The translations under genes and the position numbers were made by a program. 64,000 nt of DNA from Prorocentrum cordatum (taxonomy: Eukaryota; Sar; Dinophyceae; Prorocentrales; Prorocentraceae): NCBI GenBank assembly GCA_963575745.1, contig CAUYUJ010019873.1:56442-120441 (forward strand). Direction: 5' to 3'. The stretch's first letter is position 1, and each line of letters opens with the position of its first letter. The notes below the pieces were generated by a model. That model was not told the DNA's origin and did not search any database. It saw only the letters and a list, made by a program, of their open reading frames with translations. Positions 47,896-60,339 of this stretch are shown one piece after another.

Positions 47896-50815
47896 CTGGT
47901 GCTGGTTGAAATTAGTGCTGGTCGCAGTCGTGGTGCTGCTGGTCGTGGTCGTGGTGGTGCTGCTGGTCGCGGTCGTGGTGGTGCTGTTGCTGGTCGCAGT
48001 TGTGGTGCTGCTGGTCGTGGTCGTGGTGGTGCTGGCGGTCGCGGTCGTGGTAGTGCTGCTGGTCGCGGTCGTGGTGGTGCTGTTGCTGGTCGCAGTTGTG
48101 GTGCTGCTGGTCGTGGTCGTGGTGGTGCTGGCGGTCGCGGTCGTGGTAGTGGTGCTGGTCGCGGTCGTGGTGGTGGTGGTGGTGGTGGTGCTGCTGGTTG
48201 TGGTGGTGCTGGTCGTGGTGGTGCTGCTGCTGGTTGCAGTCGTGCTGCTGGTCCTTGTCGTGACGTTGCTGCGGGTCGCGGTCGTGGTGGTGCTGCTGGT
48301 CGTGCGGCTGCTGCTGGTCGCAGTCGCGGCGTTGCTGGTCGCAGTCGTGGCGGTGCTGTGGGTCGTAGTCGTCGTGGTGCTGGTCGCAGTCGTGGTGCCG
48401 CTGCCGGTCGTAGTCGTGGTGGTGGCTCTGCCGGTCGCTGTCGTGGTGCTGCTTGTCGCAGTCGTGGCGCTGCTGGTCGTGGTGGTGGTGCTGCTGGTCA
48501 CAGTCGTGGTTGTGCAGCTGGTCGCGGTCGTGACGGTGGTGCTGCTGGTCGTGGTGGTGCTGTTGTTGGTCGCAGTCGTGGTGCTGCTGGTCGTAGTCGT
48601 GGTGGTGCTGCTGGTTCCTGCGTGGTGGCGCTGTTCGTGCTGGTTACGCTGGTGGTGCTGGTCGTGATGCTGCTGGTCGCGCTCGCGGTGGCGTCGCTCC
48701 TGGTTGCAGTCGTTGTGCTGTTGGTCGCAATCGTGGTGCTGCTGGTCTTGGTCGTGGTGGTGCTGTGGTTCGCAGTCGTGGTGGTGGTGGTGCTGGTCTC
48801 AGTCGTGGTGGTGCTGCTGCTCGTCGCTGTCGTGGTGTTGCTGGTCGCAGTCCTGGTGCTGCTGGTCGTGGTCGTGGTGGTGCTTGGGGTCGCCATCCTG
48901 GTGCTGCTGGTCGCGGTCGTGGTGCCGCTGCTGGTGGCGGTCGTGCTGGTGGTGCGGCTTGTCGTTGTCGTAGTGGTGCTGGTCGCAGCCGTTGTGGTGC
49001 AAGTCGTGGTCGTGGTGCTGCTGGTCGCAGTCGTGGTGGTGCTGGTTGTGCTGGTGGTGCTTGTGGTGCTGCTGATCGCAGTGGTAGTGCTGCTGGTCGC
49101 AGTCGTGGTGGTGCTGCTGCTGGTCGCAGTCGTGGTGTTGCTGGTCGTGGTCGTGGTGCTGCTGGTCGTGGTCGTGGTCGTGCTGCGGGTCGCAGTCGTG
49201 GTGCTGCTGGTCGCAGTCGTGTTGGTGCTGCTGGTCGCAGTCGTGGTGCTGGTGCTGCTGGTCGTTGTCGTGGTTCCACTGCTGGTCGCAGTCGTGGTGC
49301 GGGTGGTGCTGGTCGTGATGTTTCTGCTGGTCACAGTCGTAGTGGTGCTGGTTACGCTGGTGGTGCTGGTGGTGCTGTTGGTCGCAGACGTGGTGGTGTG
49401 ACTGGTTGCAGTCATGGCGGTTCTGCCGCTGGTCGTAGTCGTGGCGCTGCTGGTCGCAGTCGTGGTGCTGCTGGTCGCCGTCGTGGTGGTGCTGCTGGCT
49501 GTGGTCGTGCTTCTGCTTGTCGTGGTAGTGCGGATGCTGGTCGCGATCGTGGTGGTGCTGGTCGTGGCCGTGGTGGTGCTGCTGGTCGCCGTCGTGGTTG
49601 TGCTGGCTTTGTGGGTGGTAGGGTGGTCGTAGTGGTGCTGCTGGTCGCCGTCTCGGTGCTGCTGCTCCCGGTTGTGGTCGTGGTGCTGCGGGTCGCAGTA
49701 GTGGTGGTGGTGCTGCTGGTCGCAGTCGTGGTGGTGCTGCTGCTGGTCGCCGTCGTGGCGCTGCGCAGTCGTGGCGCTGCTGGTCGCAGTCGTGGTTCTG
49801 CTGGTCGCAGTCGTGGCGCTGCTGGTCGCGGTCGTGGTGCTGCTGCTGGTCGCCGTCGTGGTCGTGGTGCTGCTGGTCGTGGTGGTGCTGCTGCTGGTCG
49901 CAGTCCTGGTGCTGCCGGTCGCGGTCGTGGTGGTGCTGCTGGTCGCCGTCGTGGTAGTGCTGGTTGTGCTGGTGGTGCTGGACGTGGTGGTGCTGCTGGT
50001 CGCAGTCTTGGCGCTGCTGCTCCCGGTTGCAGTAGTGGTGCTGCTGGTCGCAGTCGTGGTGTTGCTGATCGTGGTCGTGGTCGTGGTGGTGCTGCGGATC
50101 GCAGTCGTGGTGGTGCTGCTGCTGTCGCAGTCGTCGTGGTGCTGCTGGTCGCAATCGTGTCGCTGTTGGTCTTAGTCGTGGGGCTGCGGGTGTCGTCGTG
50201 GTGGTGCTGCTCGTCGCGGTCGTGGTGGTGGTGCTGCTGGTCGTCGTGGTGCTGCTGCTGGTCGCAGTCGTGTTGGTGCTGGTCGTAGTCGTGGTGTTGC
50301 TGCTGGTCGTCGTCGTGGTGGTGCCAGTTAAGCTGGTGGTGCTAGTGGTGCTGCTGGTCGTGGTGGTGGTGCTGCTGCTCGTCGCTGTCGTGGTGTTGCC
50401 GCTGTTGGTCGCAGTCGTGGTGATGCCGGTCGCAGACGTGGTGCTGCTGGTCGTGGTCGTGGTCGTGCTGCTGGTCGTGGTGGTGCTGCTGCTGGTCGCA
50501 GTCGTGGTGGTGGTGGTGGTCGTAGTCGTGGTGTTGCTGCTGGTCGTCGTCGTGGTGGTGCTGGTTAAGCTGGTGGTGCTAGTGGTGCTGCTGGTTGTGG
50601 TGGTGGTGCAGCTGCTGGTCGTAGTCGTGGTGGTGCTGCTGTTGGTCGCAGTCGTGGTGTTGCTGGTCGCAGTCGTGGTTCTGCTGGTCGTGGTCGTGGT
50701 GGTGCTGCGGGTCGCAGTCGTGGTGGTGGTGCTGGTGGTGGTGGTTCTGGTGCTGGTCGCAGTCGTGGTGGTGGTGCTGCTGGCTGCCTTTGTGGTGGTG
50801 GTACTGCTGGTCTTC
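47896..50815. repeat. 3-kb minisatellite, unit about 18-24 bp (GTGGTGCTGCTGGTCGCAGTC)
   Basis: Imperfect units of GTGGTGCTGCTGGTCGCAGTC, varying in length by triplets, fill the whole interval. Frames give AGRSRGGA, LLVAVVV or His/Asp/Gln-rich peptides up to 700 codons on both strands, all repeat translations. Confidence 0.95.
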
Positions 50816-51530
50816 TCGCGGTGCCCGCTGTCGTGTCGGGGATGCTTCCGGCGCTCGTCGGAGCCCCCCGGGGCTGCCGTGCTGGCCGTTGTGTTGAGCA
50901 TCAGGGGCGTGCTGGCAGGCGGCTGGCGGGTGGGCCGGTGGAGTCTGCGAGAAGCACTTCGGCCAGGTCCGGGTCGTCCTCCCCGGCGGCCCCCCCCGAA
51001 GGCTAGGTTGGTAGCCGTCGCCCGTCAAGGTGGCCATGGGCGCGTCCTGGGCCGCGACGCTCAGGAACCCCCACCAGCGGTTGGTGTATGCGAGCTCCGC
51101 GGAGCGGCGGAGGAGGGCCGGCGCGGCCCGCTCCTTCTGCTTGGCAAGCAAGCGTACCGGGGCTGCCGTTCCTGCCTTCGCGCCCCAGGCCACCTACCTG
51201 GGAGCGGCCCGCGGCGCCAGCGCACGCGGCGGCGCGGGCGCCCGAATTCGGGGGCGCGCCGGCCGCGGTGTCTCAGCCCCCTTGCCTTCAGGCGACACTC
51301 CGCGCAAGGGGGAATTGAAAAAAAGGTTTCGCATGGACGGGCTGCGCATTTTTTTTTCGTCGGCACCCTCCAGCGCAGGATCGAACGATCTGGGCCGTGA
51401 CGCTGTGCGCTGGGGCACTGGGGCGCTTCCCCCTGCCGGCCTCGCGGGCCGGGCTGTCGGGGTGTTCGTGCAGTCCAGCGCGAATTGCCTGGTGCTCCCG
51501 GTTCCCCTCCTGCCCGTTCGGGTTGAATTG
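50816..51530. other. GC-rich segment without recognised gene
   Basis: No motif or repeat I can support. Confidence 0.35.
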
Positions 51531-52081
51531 CTGGTGGTGCTGGTCAGGTATTGTGTGGCGCAGCTGCTTATGTCGTGCTCCTTGCCGTTGTGCCACTGGT
51601 CGCGCTCGCGCTGCCTCGCTTGGCGCTGCTCGCCGCTGTGTTCGTTGCAGTGGTGGTGATGGCAGCCTTGATGCTGCTTCGTGTGTTGTTGCTTTCCTCG
51701 TCGCGCTCGTCCTGCTGGAGTTGCTCGCGTCGCTTGTACCGCTGTGCGTCGTTGTGCTGCTTGCTGCCGTGCGGGCCGTCGCTTTTGCCACTGTTGCTCT
51801 CAGCACTGCTGGTGGCGAGGCCGATGCTGCTGTAGAGCTCGTCGCGGTGGTTCTGTTGGTTGCGCTAGAGCTGGTGCTGGTCAGGGTGGTGTTGCTGGTT
51901 GCTGGTGCGTTTGTGTGTCGTGCTGCTGCTTCTCGCGGTGCTCGTCACAGTGGTGCTGCTGGTGGCTCCATTGCTGATGGCGCTCGTGTTGCTTGCGCTA
52001 CTTTTACGGAGTGGCTCGGCCAGTGGCGCCATTGCTGCTGCCGCAGCTTGCTACTCACAGTAAGTGCTGCTGTGGCCCTTG

Positions 52082-52113
<32 letters not shown>

Positions 52114-52170
52114 CTGCTGCTGCTGCTGGCGATGCTGCTTCCTGTCGGGCTGGTCACAGTGGGACTGCTC
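51531..52170. repeat. degenerate GTGCTGCTGG-type repeat, with (CTG)n near its end
   Basis: Diverged Leu/Val-coding units. A cleaner (CTG/CTA)n run lies at about 52,085-52,135. Confidence 0.6.
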
Positions 52171-52895
52171 GGTCTCGCTCGGGTTGCTGACCGACGCGTC
52201 GCGTGTCGTCGTGCGCATCCCTGCCAGGCCGCGTGGTCTTCCGTGCGAGGAGCGAGCAGCCGGCTCCTGCGGGACAGGCTGTGGGCTGTGCCGTGGGGCG
52301 CCCTCGGTGCCCAGCGCAGAGTGGGACGACGTGGGCCGTGACGCTTTTCGCTGGAGCACGGGCGCAACTCCCCTGCCGGCGGGGGAAAGGAGGCGCTTGC
52401 GCAGTCCAGCGTGAATCGCTTGGCGTTGCTGGTTCCACTGGTGCCTGTTCTAGCGGGGCTGCTGCTGGCGTTGGTGCTGCTTGTGCGTGTTTCGTCTGCT
52501 GGCTGGGCAGGGCGCCGGTGCTAGGCGTTGGAGCTGCTGTCTGGGTTGGGCGGCGGCAGGCGGCGGGCGCGGAGGGCGGGCCCACGAGGTGTCATTGCCC
52601 TGTCCTCGCAGTCGCCCGGGCGGTCCTGGTCAGCGCTACTTCAGTGGGCCCCCGCTGGCGCAACCCGTTTCCTGGGAGCGACCGCCGTTTGGGCTTAGGG
52701 CGAGCAGCAGTCGCTCCCGCGGTGGGGTGCGTATTTCTGCTCTGGGGCGCCTTGGGCTCCAGCGTCAAATTGACGGAGTGGACGAGGACGTTTTGCGCTG
52801 GATTGGGCGCCCCCCCCCCTCCCTGCTGGTCTGGCCTACGGGGGGGTGGGGGCGCTCGCGCAAGGTTCAGCGCGAATCGCTAGGCGCTGCTAGTT
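52171..52895. other. GC-rich segment without recognised gene
   Basis: It shares GGCCGTGACGCT...GCGCTGG and TTCAGCGCGAATCGC...GGCGCTGC pieces with 51,390-51,500 and 52,850-52,890, so short GC-rich units alternate with the CTG-type repeats. Confidence 0.35.
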
Positions 52896-53545
52896 TTCCG
52901 CCGTGCTCGTTCTAGTGGAACTGCTGGTGGCGTTTGTGTTGCTGCGCGTGGTGTTGCTGCGAGTCGCCTTGCTGAGTACAGTGCTGCTCTCAGTAGTGCT
53001 TGCATTGGCGCGTGTCGTGCTGCTTGATCCTGTCGTGCGCGTCACGGCCGTGCTGCTCCTAGCGCGTGTGCTGGTGCGTGCAGTGCTGCTGCTCCCCGTC
53101 GTGCTGGTCACACTGGTGCAGCTGGTTTTGTTTGAGTTGCTTCGCGTGGTGTTGTTGCTCCCAGTCGTGCTCGTCACAGTGCTGCTGGTGACTCTGGTGC
53201 TGCTACATTTGGTGTTGCTGCTTGCTAGTGTTGTGCTCCTCATGTTGCTGCTGGTAGCGCTTGTGCCGTGTCGCGTGGTGCTGCTGCTCCATTCCCCGTC
53301 GTGGTCAGCATGCTGGTGCTGGTAGTACTGCTGGTGCTGGTGCGCGTGGTGGTAGTGGTGGTGGTGGTGGTGGTGCTGCTGCTGCTGTTTGCTGTCAGGC
53401 TGGTTCGAGAGGTACTTCTGGAGTCGCTTGTGTGACTTGCGCTACTCTTTCTGCTGTTGCTGGCGTCGGTGTTGTTGCTGCTGCGCATGGTGCTACTGTT
53501 TCTGGCGCTGCTCGTCCTAGTGGTTCGTCTCAGTGGTGCGGCTGG
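52896..53545. repeat. degenerate GTGCTGCT.TTCGTG-type repeat
   Basis: Same family as 42.6-43.2 kb and 51.5-52.2 kb, much diverged, with a short (GGT)n at about 53,348-53,372. Confidence 0.6.
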
Positions 53546-53689
53546 TTGCGCTAGAGCCTGTGCGCGTGTGCAGTGCGACACTTCGTCTTCGATTGCGACG
53601 TCCAGCGGCCACATCCGCAAGATCGACTTTGCGGGGGCCTTTTCCCAGGTCGCGTCCAGGGGGGGAGTGAGGCTGTCGCCGCAGCACAG

Positions 53690-54165
53690 GCCACGCCCAC
53701 GATTGCAAATTTTGGTTCCGCATCTTCGCGGGCTTGCGTTACTGATTACGAGGGTTACTCTCGCTGCACTGCCAGCCACATCCATTATTACGAACGTATT
53801 CTCGCCCCAGCGCAAGGCACATCCACGACTATGACGGCTGCTGTTGCCTCAGCGCCAGCCCTGTCCGTGACTGCGAACGTTGCGCTCGCCTCACAGCTGG
53901 CCACATCCATGCCTTCGAGTGTTGCTGTCGCCCGGGCGCCGGCAACACCCGCGATTGCGACAGATGGCTTCGCCCCAGCGCCAGCCACACCCACGCTTGC
54001 GAAAATTACTCTCGCCTTTGCGCCGGCCCGAGCTATGATCGCAAATGTCGCTCTCGCCCTTGTGCCGGCCACGCCCGCGATCACGAAAGTTACTCTCGGC
54101 CTAGCGCAGGCGACTTCTACGATTGCGAGTGCTGCCCTCGCCCCAGCGCCAGCCGCGTCAGCGAG
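53690..54165. repeat. 42-bp satellite family, block 2
   Basis: Units GCGCCAGCCACACCC.CG.TTGCGAAAATTACTCTCGCC, about eleven copies, same orientation and period as block 1 at 40.2-41.0 kb. In frame they read as APATPTLAKITLAF-like 14-residue peptides. Confidence 0.8.
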
Positions 54166-54239
54166 TTTTCCCAGGGTCCCAGGATCACCGCGGCAAGACA
54201 GGCGAGCGCAGTATTTTAGCTAGCCAGCAGGGTGTCGAC

Positions 54240-55782
54240 CGCAGGGCTTTTTTGTCACGCGCCCTGATTGTTGGGACCTGTCTAGTGGACCGATTGTTGT
54301 GGCACGGTTAACGAGTCAACGCCCCATGACCTCAGCGATATGATTGGCGCGACACTTGAGCGGCCCAGCGTTGTTGGCGGGGGCGTCTCAAAAGAAGTGC
54401 TGATTTGACACAGCAAGCGTGTCGTTTCGACGGGAAGTGTTTCACGGGCCCGTTCGCGCTTAGACTGCTGGGGCCTCTCAGGCGAAATAGTTGTCGCGTC
54501 CCAATAAAGGGGTCTCTGGTCAAAGCCCGTGGCTCGCTGACATTGTATGTAAGCTGTCGAACACGGTGTCGGCGCGAGGTTGTTTCACTTGGCCCTTCGC
54601 GCCCAGAGTGCGGGGACAACTCGGGCGAAACCTCGCAAGCTTCAGCACAAAGGGCGAGCTTTTTCTCAGAGCCCCACGGCCGCCGCGATGCAGCAGGCTT
54701 TGTCTCTCAAGCGAAACTCTTGTCGCGGCCCAATATATGAGCTCCTTTTCTTAAGCGCGCTGGTCGAAGCGGAGTAGCAGGCATTGCATTTGAGCCGCTC
54801 GCGGGCGTATCCACCAGGTGAGTTTCAAGGAGCCATCTGTGCTTTGAGTGTGGGGGCTTCGGGGCGAAGCATTTTTTCTGGGAGCAGTAGACGAGTCTTG
54901 TCTCCGAGCCCCACGACATTGCGATGCGGCAGTCGTGGCAAATGAGCACCCCGAGAGGTGGCGACCAGGTGTGGTTCACGGGCCCGTCTCCGCTCAGCCG
55001 GCGCGGGCGTCTTAGGCGGGTTGCTTACCTTTGCCCTCTCGACGAGTTTCTGCCCAGAGCTATTTTTTCCCGCGATGTGACAGGCATGGTGCGCAAACGG
55101 CCCAACTGGGTGTCGACCATTGAGATCGCGGGCGCCTCTTAGTCGAATACGTTTTTTGCACACTGCATGGGTTGTCCAACAAATCTACATGATCACTGCG
55201 ATGCAGCGTACGTTCAGTTTGAACCACCTGACAGGGTGCCAACTAGTGGGGTTTTGCGTACCCATTCGCGCCAATTTCGAGGGGACCGTGCATGCTAAGC
55301 TCTTAGTGTGGCCTTGTCGGCGAGTCGCTTCTTGTAACCTCTTGATCATTGCGATGCAGCAAACATTGTCTTCGAGCTACCAAACGGGGTGTCGACCAGC
55401 GGTGTTGCATGTGCCCATTCGTGCCCATATTGCGGAGTGTTTTTTTGGTGATTCTACGTTTCGGCGCAGTAAACTAGGGTTTCCATCGTAGCCCGAAGAT
55501 CCACGCGATGTAGCAGGCATCGCAGTTGAGCCGTCCAATTGGGCGTCGGCCAGGGGCGTTCTGCGTGCCAGTCCGTCGGCCAGGGGTGGCCTCTCCAGCG
55601 GAACGCGTGCTTCGGTGCAGTCGACAAGTCTTGCTTGCTTCAGAGCCCCACGCTCACCGCGATGCAGCTGGCGCCGACTTTGCGCTTCCCCACGGGTTGC
55701 TGGCCAGGGGTGGTTTACGTGCCCATCAGCGCTCAGATGGGGAGGGCTTTTTAGGCGAGGCGACTATGTTGTCCCAGTGGGC

Positions 55783-55875
<93 letters not shown>

Positions 55876-56510
55876 CAAAACCCAGTCTTCACAGAACTTC
55901 TGTACGCTATCATAGACGCACAACATTACATTGTTCAACGCGATTGTTGCTTTGTTCAAAGCGAGTGTTGCGTCCTGACCAAGCTGTTATGTTACGTTGT
56001 TCTATGCGCTTGTTGCGTCCTGGCCATGCCGCAGGCATCGCATTTGAGCGACCCAAGGGGATTATAGTAGACCAGGGGTGTTTCGCGGGCCCGTTCGTGC
56101 CCCGATTGTCGGGAACTCTCATGCGAAAAGTTTCGTTGGCCCTGTCGGCGAGCTTGTTTTCACCATGATGTCCGCGATGTAGCCACTATGGGTTCTCGTC
56201 AGCTATCCAATAGGGTGTCGGCCAGTTTTTTTCACAGGCCTGTTCGCGCCGAGGTTCGTGGGTATTTCTCAGGCGAAGCGGTTGTTCTGCTCCAGTAGAG
56301 GAATAATTTGGTCAGTGACTTATTTTTAGCCATGGGTGTCTCATGTGCCCATTCGCGCCCATATAGGGGTGAGGTTCCAAGCGAAACGTCCGCTTTGGCT
56401 CAGGAGCCGGATTTCTTCATATTCCCATTATCACCGCGATGCAGCAGGCATGGCGTCTGAGCAACGCAATGAGGTGTGGACCAGGGGCGCTTCACGGTCC
56501 CAGTCGCGCC
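54240..56510. repeat. old satellite, monomer about 150 bp
   Basis: The start word GCGATGCAGCAGGCAT recurs, diverged, near 54,687, 54,923, 55,073, 55,198, 55,350, 55,505, 55,659, 56,168 and 56,437; most spacings are 125-155 bp. Each is followed by AACTGGGTGTCGACCAGG, TTCACGGGCCCGTTCGCGCC and CTC.GGCGAAA pieces. No ORF is supported. Confidence 0.65.
55786..55875. repeat. poly(T)90
   Basis: A perfect homopolymer of about 90 T inside the 150-bp satellite. Confidence 0.9.
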
Positions 56511-56713
56511 CGGTTTGCATGATCTCGTCACGAGTGTCCAATCACACACTCTGCTTACATTCTGATCCACTTCCACTCAAGCCCAGTCACACCAAGAGCT
56601 GCTTATACCCAGTCACACACTTACGCCCGCTCGCTTCCAGATTCGCTGACGCTCAGGCCCACAAGCGCTCAGACGCGCTATGGGTCTTACGCACACGTGG
56701 GGGGGGTCCCCGC

Positions 56714-57065
56714 GTCGAGCGATTTTATGCTCCCCTTGGAAGCAGATCGTGCATTGCTGGCGCGCGCTGCCCCGCGAGCTGTGGACGTAACCGTTCCACG
56801 AGCACGTCCTCGTTGCGTTTTCCCTCCCCCCCTTCTCTGTTCAATTCAGGCTTCGCGCGGCCCGCTCAGCTTCGACCGGGAAAGGTGCGCGCTCGACCCG
56901 CGGATCCAAAAATTGTTCCCCCCCCCTCCCGCTGCTCCTCCTTCTCGCTCCGCCCCGCGTCGAGTGATTTTTATGCCTCCCTTGGAAGCAGATCGTGCAA
57001 TGCTGGCGCGCGCTACCCCTGTGAGCTGTGGAAGTAAGCGTTTCTCGTGCACGTCCTCGTCCCCC
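56714..57065. repeat. direct duplication, about 110 bp, period about 243
   Basis: CGTCGAG.GATTTT.ATGC.CCCTTGGAAGCAGATCGTGCA.TGCTGGCGCGCGCT occurs at about 56,714 and again at about 56,957, each ending near a TCGTGCACGTCCTCGT-like piece. Confidence 0.75.
56836..56930. repeat. dispersed repeat, copy 2 (partner at 14.1 kb)
   Basis: Lies between the two duplicated pieces above. See 14,106-14,200 for the shared frame. Confidence 0.5.
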
Positions 57066-57289
57066 TCCCTCCCGCTGCTCCTCCTCCTCGCGCCGCCCCG
57101 CGCCGCCTTCCGTTGGCCCTCCCGCCCCCCCCTTCGCGGCCTCGGCCCGACAGGCGCCACCCCGCGGAGCGGCCCGCGGAGATCCCGGGCGGCCCCGCCC
57201 GAGAGATCCCCTGAGCCCTCCGTGGAGGGGGAGGCGGAAGAGGAGGCTTCCAGGGCAGAACAACCCAGACCCCTTCGAGCAATGAAAAA

Positions 57290-57600
57290 ATCACGACGGA
57301 AGGTTTTTCGCCGTTTTCGGCCTCTGGGGGCCCGTACCGGGCCTCGGGACTGTCAAAAAACGACTCAGGATGAAAAACCGGTCCTGGGGAATAGGTCGGA
57401 ACCTCTGGGGGCCGACGTCATGAAAAACAAAAACATGACGTCGGGGGTCTGGGAATTCAGCCGCGCGCAGAAGGGGGTGGGGGGAGGGGGGCGGGCTTCT
57501 TAGAAGCACCCCTGCTTCTCAGAGGGCGCGGGCCTCATCTAGAGGCGTGAGGCCGGCGCCTTCTAAGAGGCAGCCTCCTTCCAAGAAGCCCTCCCCCCTC
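57290..57600 (-). repeat. dispersed repeat family R, inverted copy
   Basis: Its reverse complement matches 61,120-61,290 (CCCCAGAC.CC, CCCCAGAGGT.C.GACC.ATTCCCC, GGACCRGTTTTTCAT, GGGCCCCCAGAGGC.GAAAA). It ends in CTTCTTAGAAG / CTTCTCAGAG palindromes (57,497-57,590), as do the copies near 61.4 kb. Confidence 0.6.
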
Positions 57601-59220
57601 CCTTCACCCCCTCGTGCGCGCCGCCAAACAACTACCCGCACCCGATAGCCAGCGCTGTCCAATCGGCCTAGGGCTTTAACGAAACAGCCCTGCCCTGTTC
57701 GGCTCCTTCTTTCGGTGCGTTTATTCAACGGCCTCGCTTGTCTGGGTGGTTTTCGTGGGGGTGGGTTTTTTGCCTTCTCAGGTTGAGACAGCGGCCAGGC
57801 CCCGCGGCCGCCAGCCCGAGTCTCGCGACCCGCAGCTGCTGCAGGCCGCTGTGGCCTGTGCACACGGCTACCTGGGCGCGGACCGGCTGGCGCTGGAGCC
57901 CCCCCGTGCGGGTCGCGCATTCGATGTCCAGCTGCTTCCCTCGAGATTTCCTGGCGTCGCATTTTTTCACGCGCGGCGATTTCGGCATGTTTTTGGGCCT
58001 CGGGGTCCTCATGGATCGATCTGGCTACAGAAATGCCGCTGAGAGTTGGGGTCTAGGGTCCGTGTCGTTGGATCTCAGGGTCAGAGCATGCCAGAGCACA
58101 GGCATAGTCAAATCCGCCTCCCCTTGAAGGGAGCAGGGGAGGAACGGGGAAGATGAAGGAGGGGGAGACCGAGCAACAATATCGTCATCACTCTGATATT
58201 TGGTCACCTCGGGTGGGATGAAAGTGCCCCAGTCAGGTCGCTTTGACATCGCTCGCAGAAAATCGCGTATTCCACGGGGAGCCATCTGTTTTTGTTTTGG
58301 CTCAGTTTGTTGGCTCTTGTTGAGATGATCGAACTCGCAGCGTTTCGCAAGCTTGCCTCCCCAGTGTCTTCGATGTGGCAATTGCTCGACTTCGCCTTGC
58401 ATGCACTTTGCGTGGTGCTGCTTCTTTTGCAACTCTCGCTCGCACTGATTTGGCCTGTGTTCAGCTCGGTATCGCTGGCCTTCGCGGTGCTCCGACTTGT
58501 TCCGGCCGTGCCGGTGCAAGCGCAAGTCGCGCTTCACTCACGCGAGCGGCTGGCAGAGCTGAAGGTTTCCAGCCCAACGCCCGGAAATCCCGGCCCGCGC
58601 ACGGGGCGGGCGGGAGGAGGGCACAGGAATGCACCAGGCGACAACTCGAAACACCCAGCCAGCGCACGGAGCGGGCAGTAGGCGGTCACGGGCGGGCACA
58701 GGGCCCAAATCGGGAACACCCAGCGAATTCTTTGACAGATCAATGTGCGCCTCTTAGTTCAAATATGTTTTTTGATATATTCTGTTCAACTTCATCAGTC
58801 CATCCCGTCCAGGGCCGCGGAACGGCCCCCAGGACGCGCAGGGGCCTTCCAGCAGCCACGCGTTCCAGGAGGCCCTGTCCAGAACGTCGTTCCAGCGTAT
58901 CGCTGGACGGGGATCGTGCCAAAGACGGCGTCCCGAACGCCGAGGTCTCATCGCGCGGTGCTTAAGTTCGCGCGAAGGCTTTGACAGGGCAGTTTTAGCT
59001 ACTGAGGATGCGTGCAGCCAGCCTCTCGCATTTCGGATTTTATCTTGTGTGGGGTCCGCGCCGTTGTGTATTCCCAGTTATCCACGCCAAGAACCTCGCC
59101 TTAGACATGGTCGGTCCGTGAGAAGATCCAGGGCACGCTGGGCCTTCACGGGCACAGTAGGAGTAGGCTGACATCGGGCCAGGCTGCGCTCAGGATCTTT
59201 TGGCTTAGCGTGTCGCTCTG
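57601..59220. other. no gene recognised
   Basis: GC-rich to mixed sequence with scattered open frames lacking motifs. The region around 58,290-58,520 has a plus frame rich in Leu/Ala/Val, but no family is recognised. Confidence 0.35.
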
Positions 59221-59225
59221 CCAGT

Positions 59226-59388
59226 TTTGGAGGAGGAGGAGGAGAAGGAGGAGGAGGATGAGGAGGAGGCGGAGGAGAGAGGGAGGAGGAGGAGGAGGAG
59301 GAAGAAGAGGAGGAGGAGGAGAGGCGGGCGAGGCGGAGGCGGAGGAGGAGGAGGAGGAGGCGGGAGGAGGAGGAGGAGGAGGAGGAGA

Positions 59389-59419
<31 letters not shown>

Positions 59420-59738
59420 ACAGGAATAATAAGCATAACAATAGAAGAAAAACACGAAGAGTAATAATACTAAGAATAAGAAGAATAATCATAATAATAA
59501 TACGAAGAATACTAAGAATAATAAGAAAACGAAGACGAAGAAGAATATGAATACTACTAATAATAATAATAAGAATAAGAAGAAGAAACATAATAATAAT
59601 AATAAAAATAATAATAAGAAGAAGCAGAGGAGGAGGAGGAGGAGGAGGAGGAGAAGGAGGAGGAAGAGAAGGAGGAGGAGGAGGAGGAGGAAGAGGGGGA
59701 GGAGGAGGAGGAGGAGGACGAGGTTGAGGTTGAGGTTG

Positions 59739-59813
<75 letters not shown>

Positions 59814-59818
59814 CTGCT

Positions 59819-59849
<31 letters not shown>

Positions 59850-59895
59850 ATGATGATGAGGAGGAGGAGGAGGAGGAGGAGGAGGAGGAGGAGAC
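59226..59895. repeat. (GAG)n, (AAT/AAG)n, (GAT)n microsatellite block
   Basis: GAG/GAA to 59,420, AAT/AAG trinucleotides to about 59,630, GAG to about 59,726, (GAT)n with a short (GCT)n to about 59,860, then GAG. One strand is almost pure purine over long stretches. Confidence 0.95.
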
Positions 59896-60055
59896 CTACC
59901 GCGCTGCGGCGCGACACGCTATGCATTTCCCAGTCCCCGGGCGTCAGCGTTGCGATCATTTCCCGACCTCGCGCCCCGCGGAGCGGAGCGACGCGCTGTC
60001 CACGCGCAGGGCATTACGTGTCAAAGGGGCAGCCGCGGCGACACGTTGAGCAGAA

Positions 60056-60111
60056 ATTGTTGTTGTTGTTGGTGTTGCTGTTGTTGTTGTTGTTGTTGTT
60101 GTGGTTGTTGT

Positions 60112-60208
<97 letters not shown>

Positions 60209-60210
60209 GA
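60056..60210. repeat. (TTG)n / (GTTGCT)n microsatellite
   Basis: Trinucleotide run with a hexameric middle part. Confidence 0.95.
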
Positions 60211-60339
60211 ACTCTCACTACTCAAGAATAATCATTGCTGATCCCCCCTCCGGTGCACATGTTTTTTTCCAATCGAAATGCCCCTCCCGGCGCTCGCACC
60301 TTTTTCATCAGGGAAAGTCTTCTTCCTCAAACTGTGCCC

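Noticed and set aside
47662-50901. 579-codon plus-strand and 700-codon minus-strand ORFs
   Set aside because: Both are translations of the 18-24-bp minisatellite, with no non-repetitive domain, and they overlap on opposite strands.
56380-56405. Another partial spliced-leader match (TTTGGCTCAG)
   Set aside because: Too short, in the 150-bp satellite, without the conserved 5' part.
58296-58322. Dinoflagellate spliced-leader sequence (TTTTGGCTCA match)
   Set aside because: Only about ten bases match; the CCGTAGCC start and the splice donor context are absent, so it is chance.
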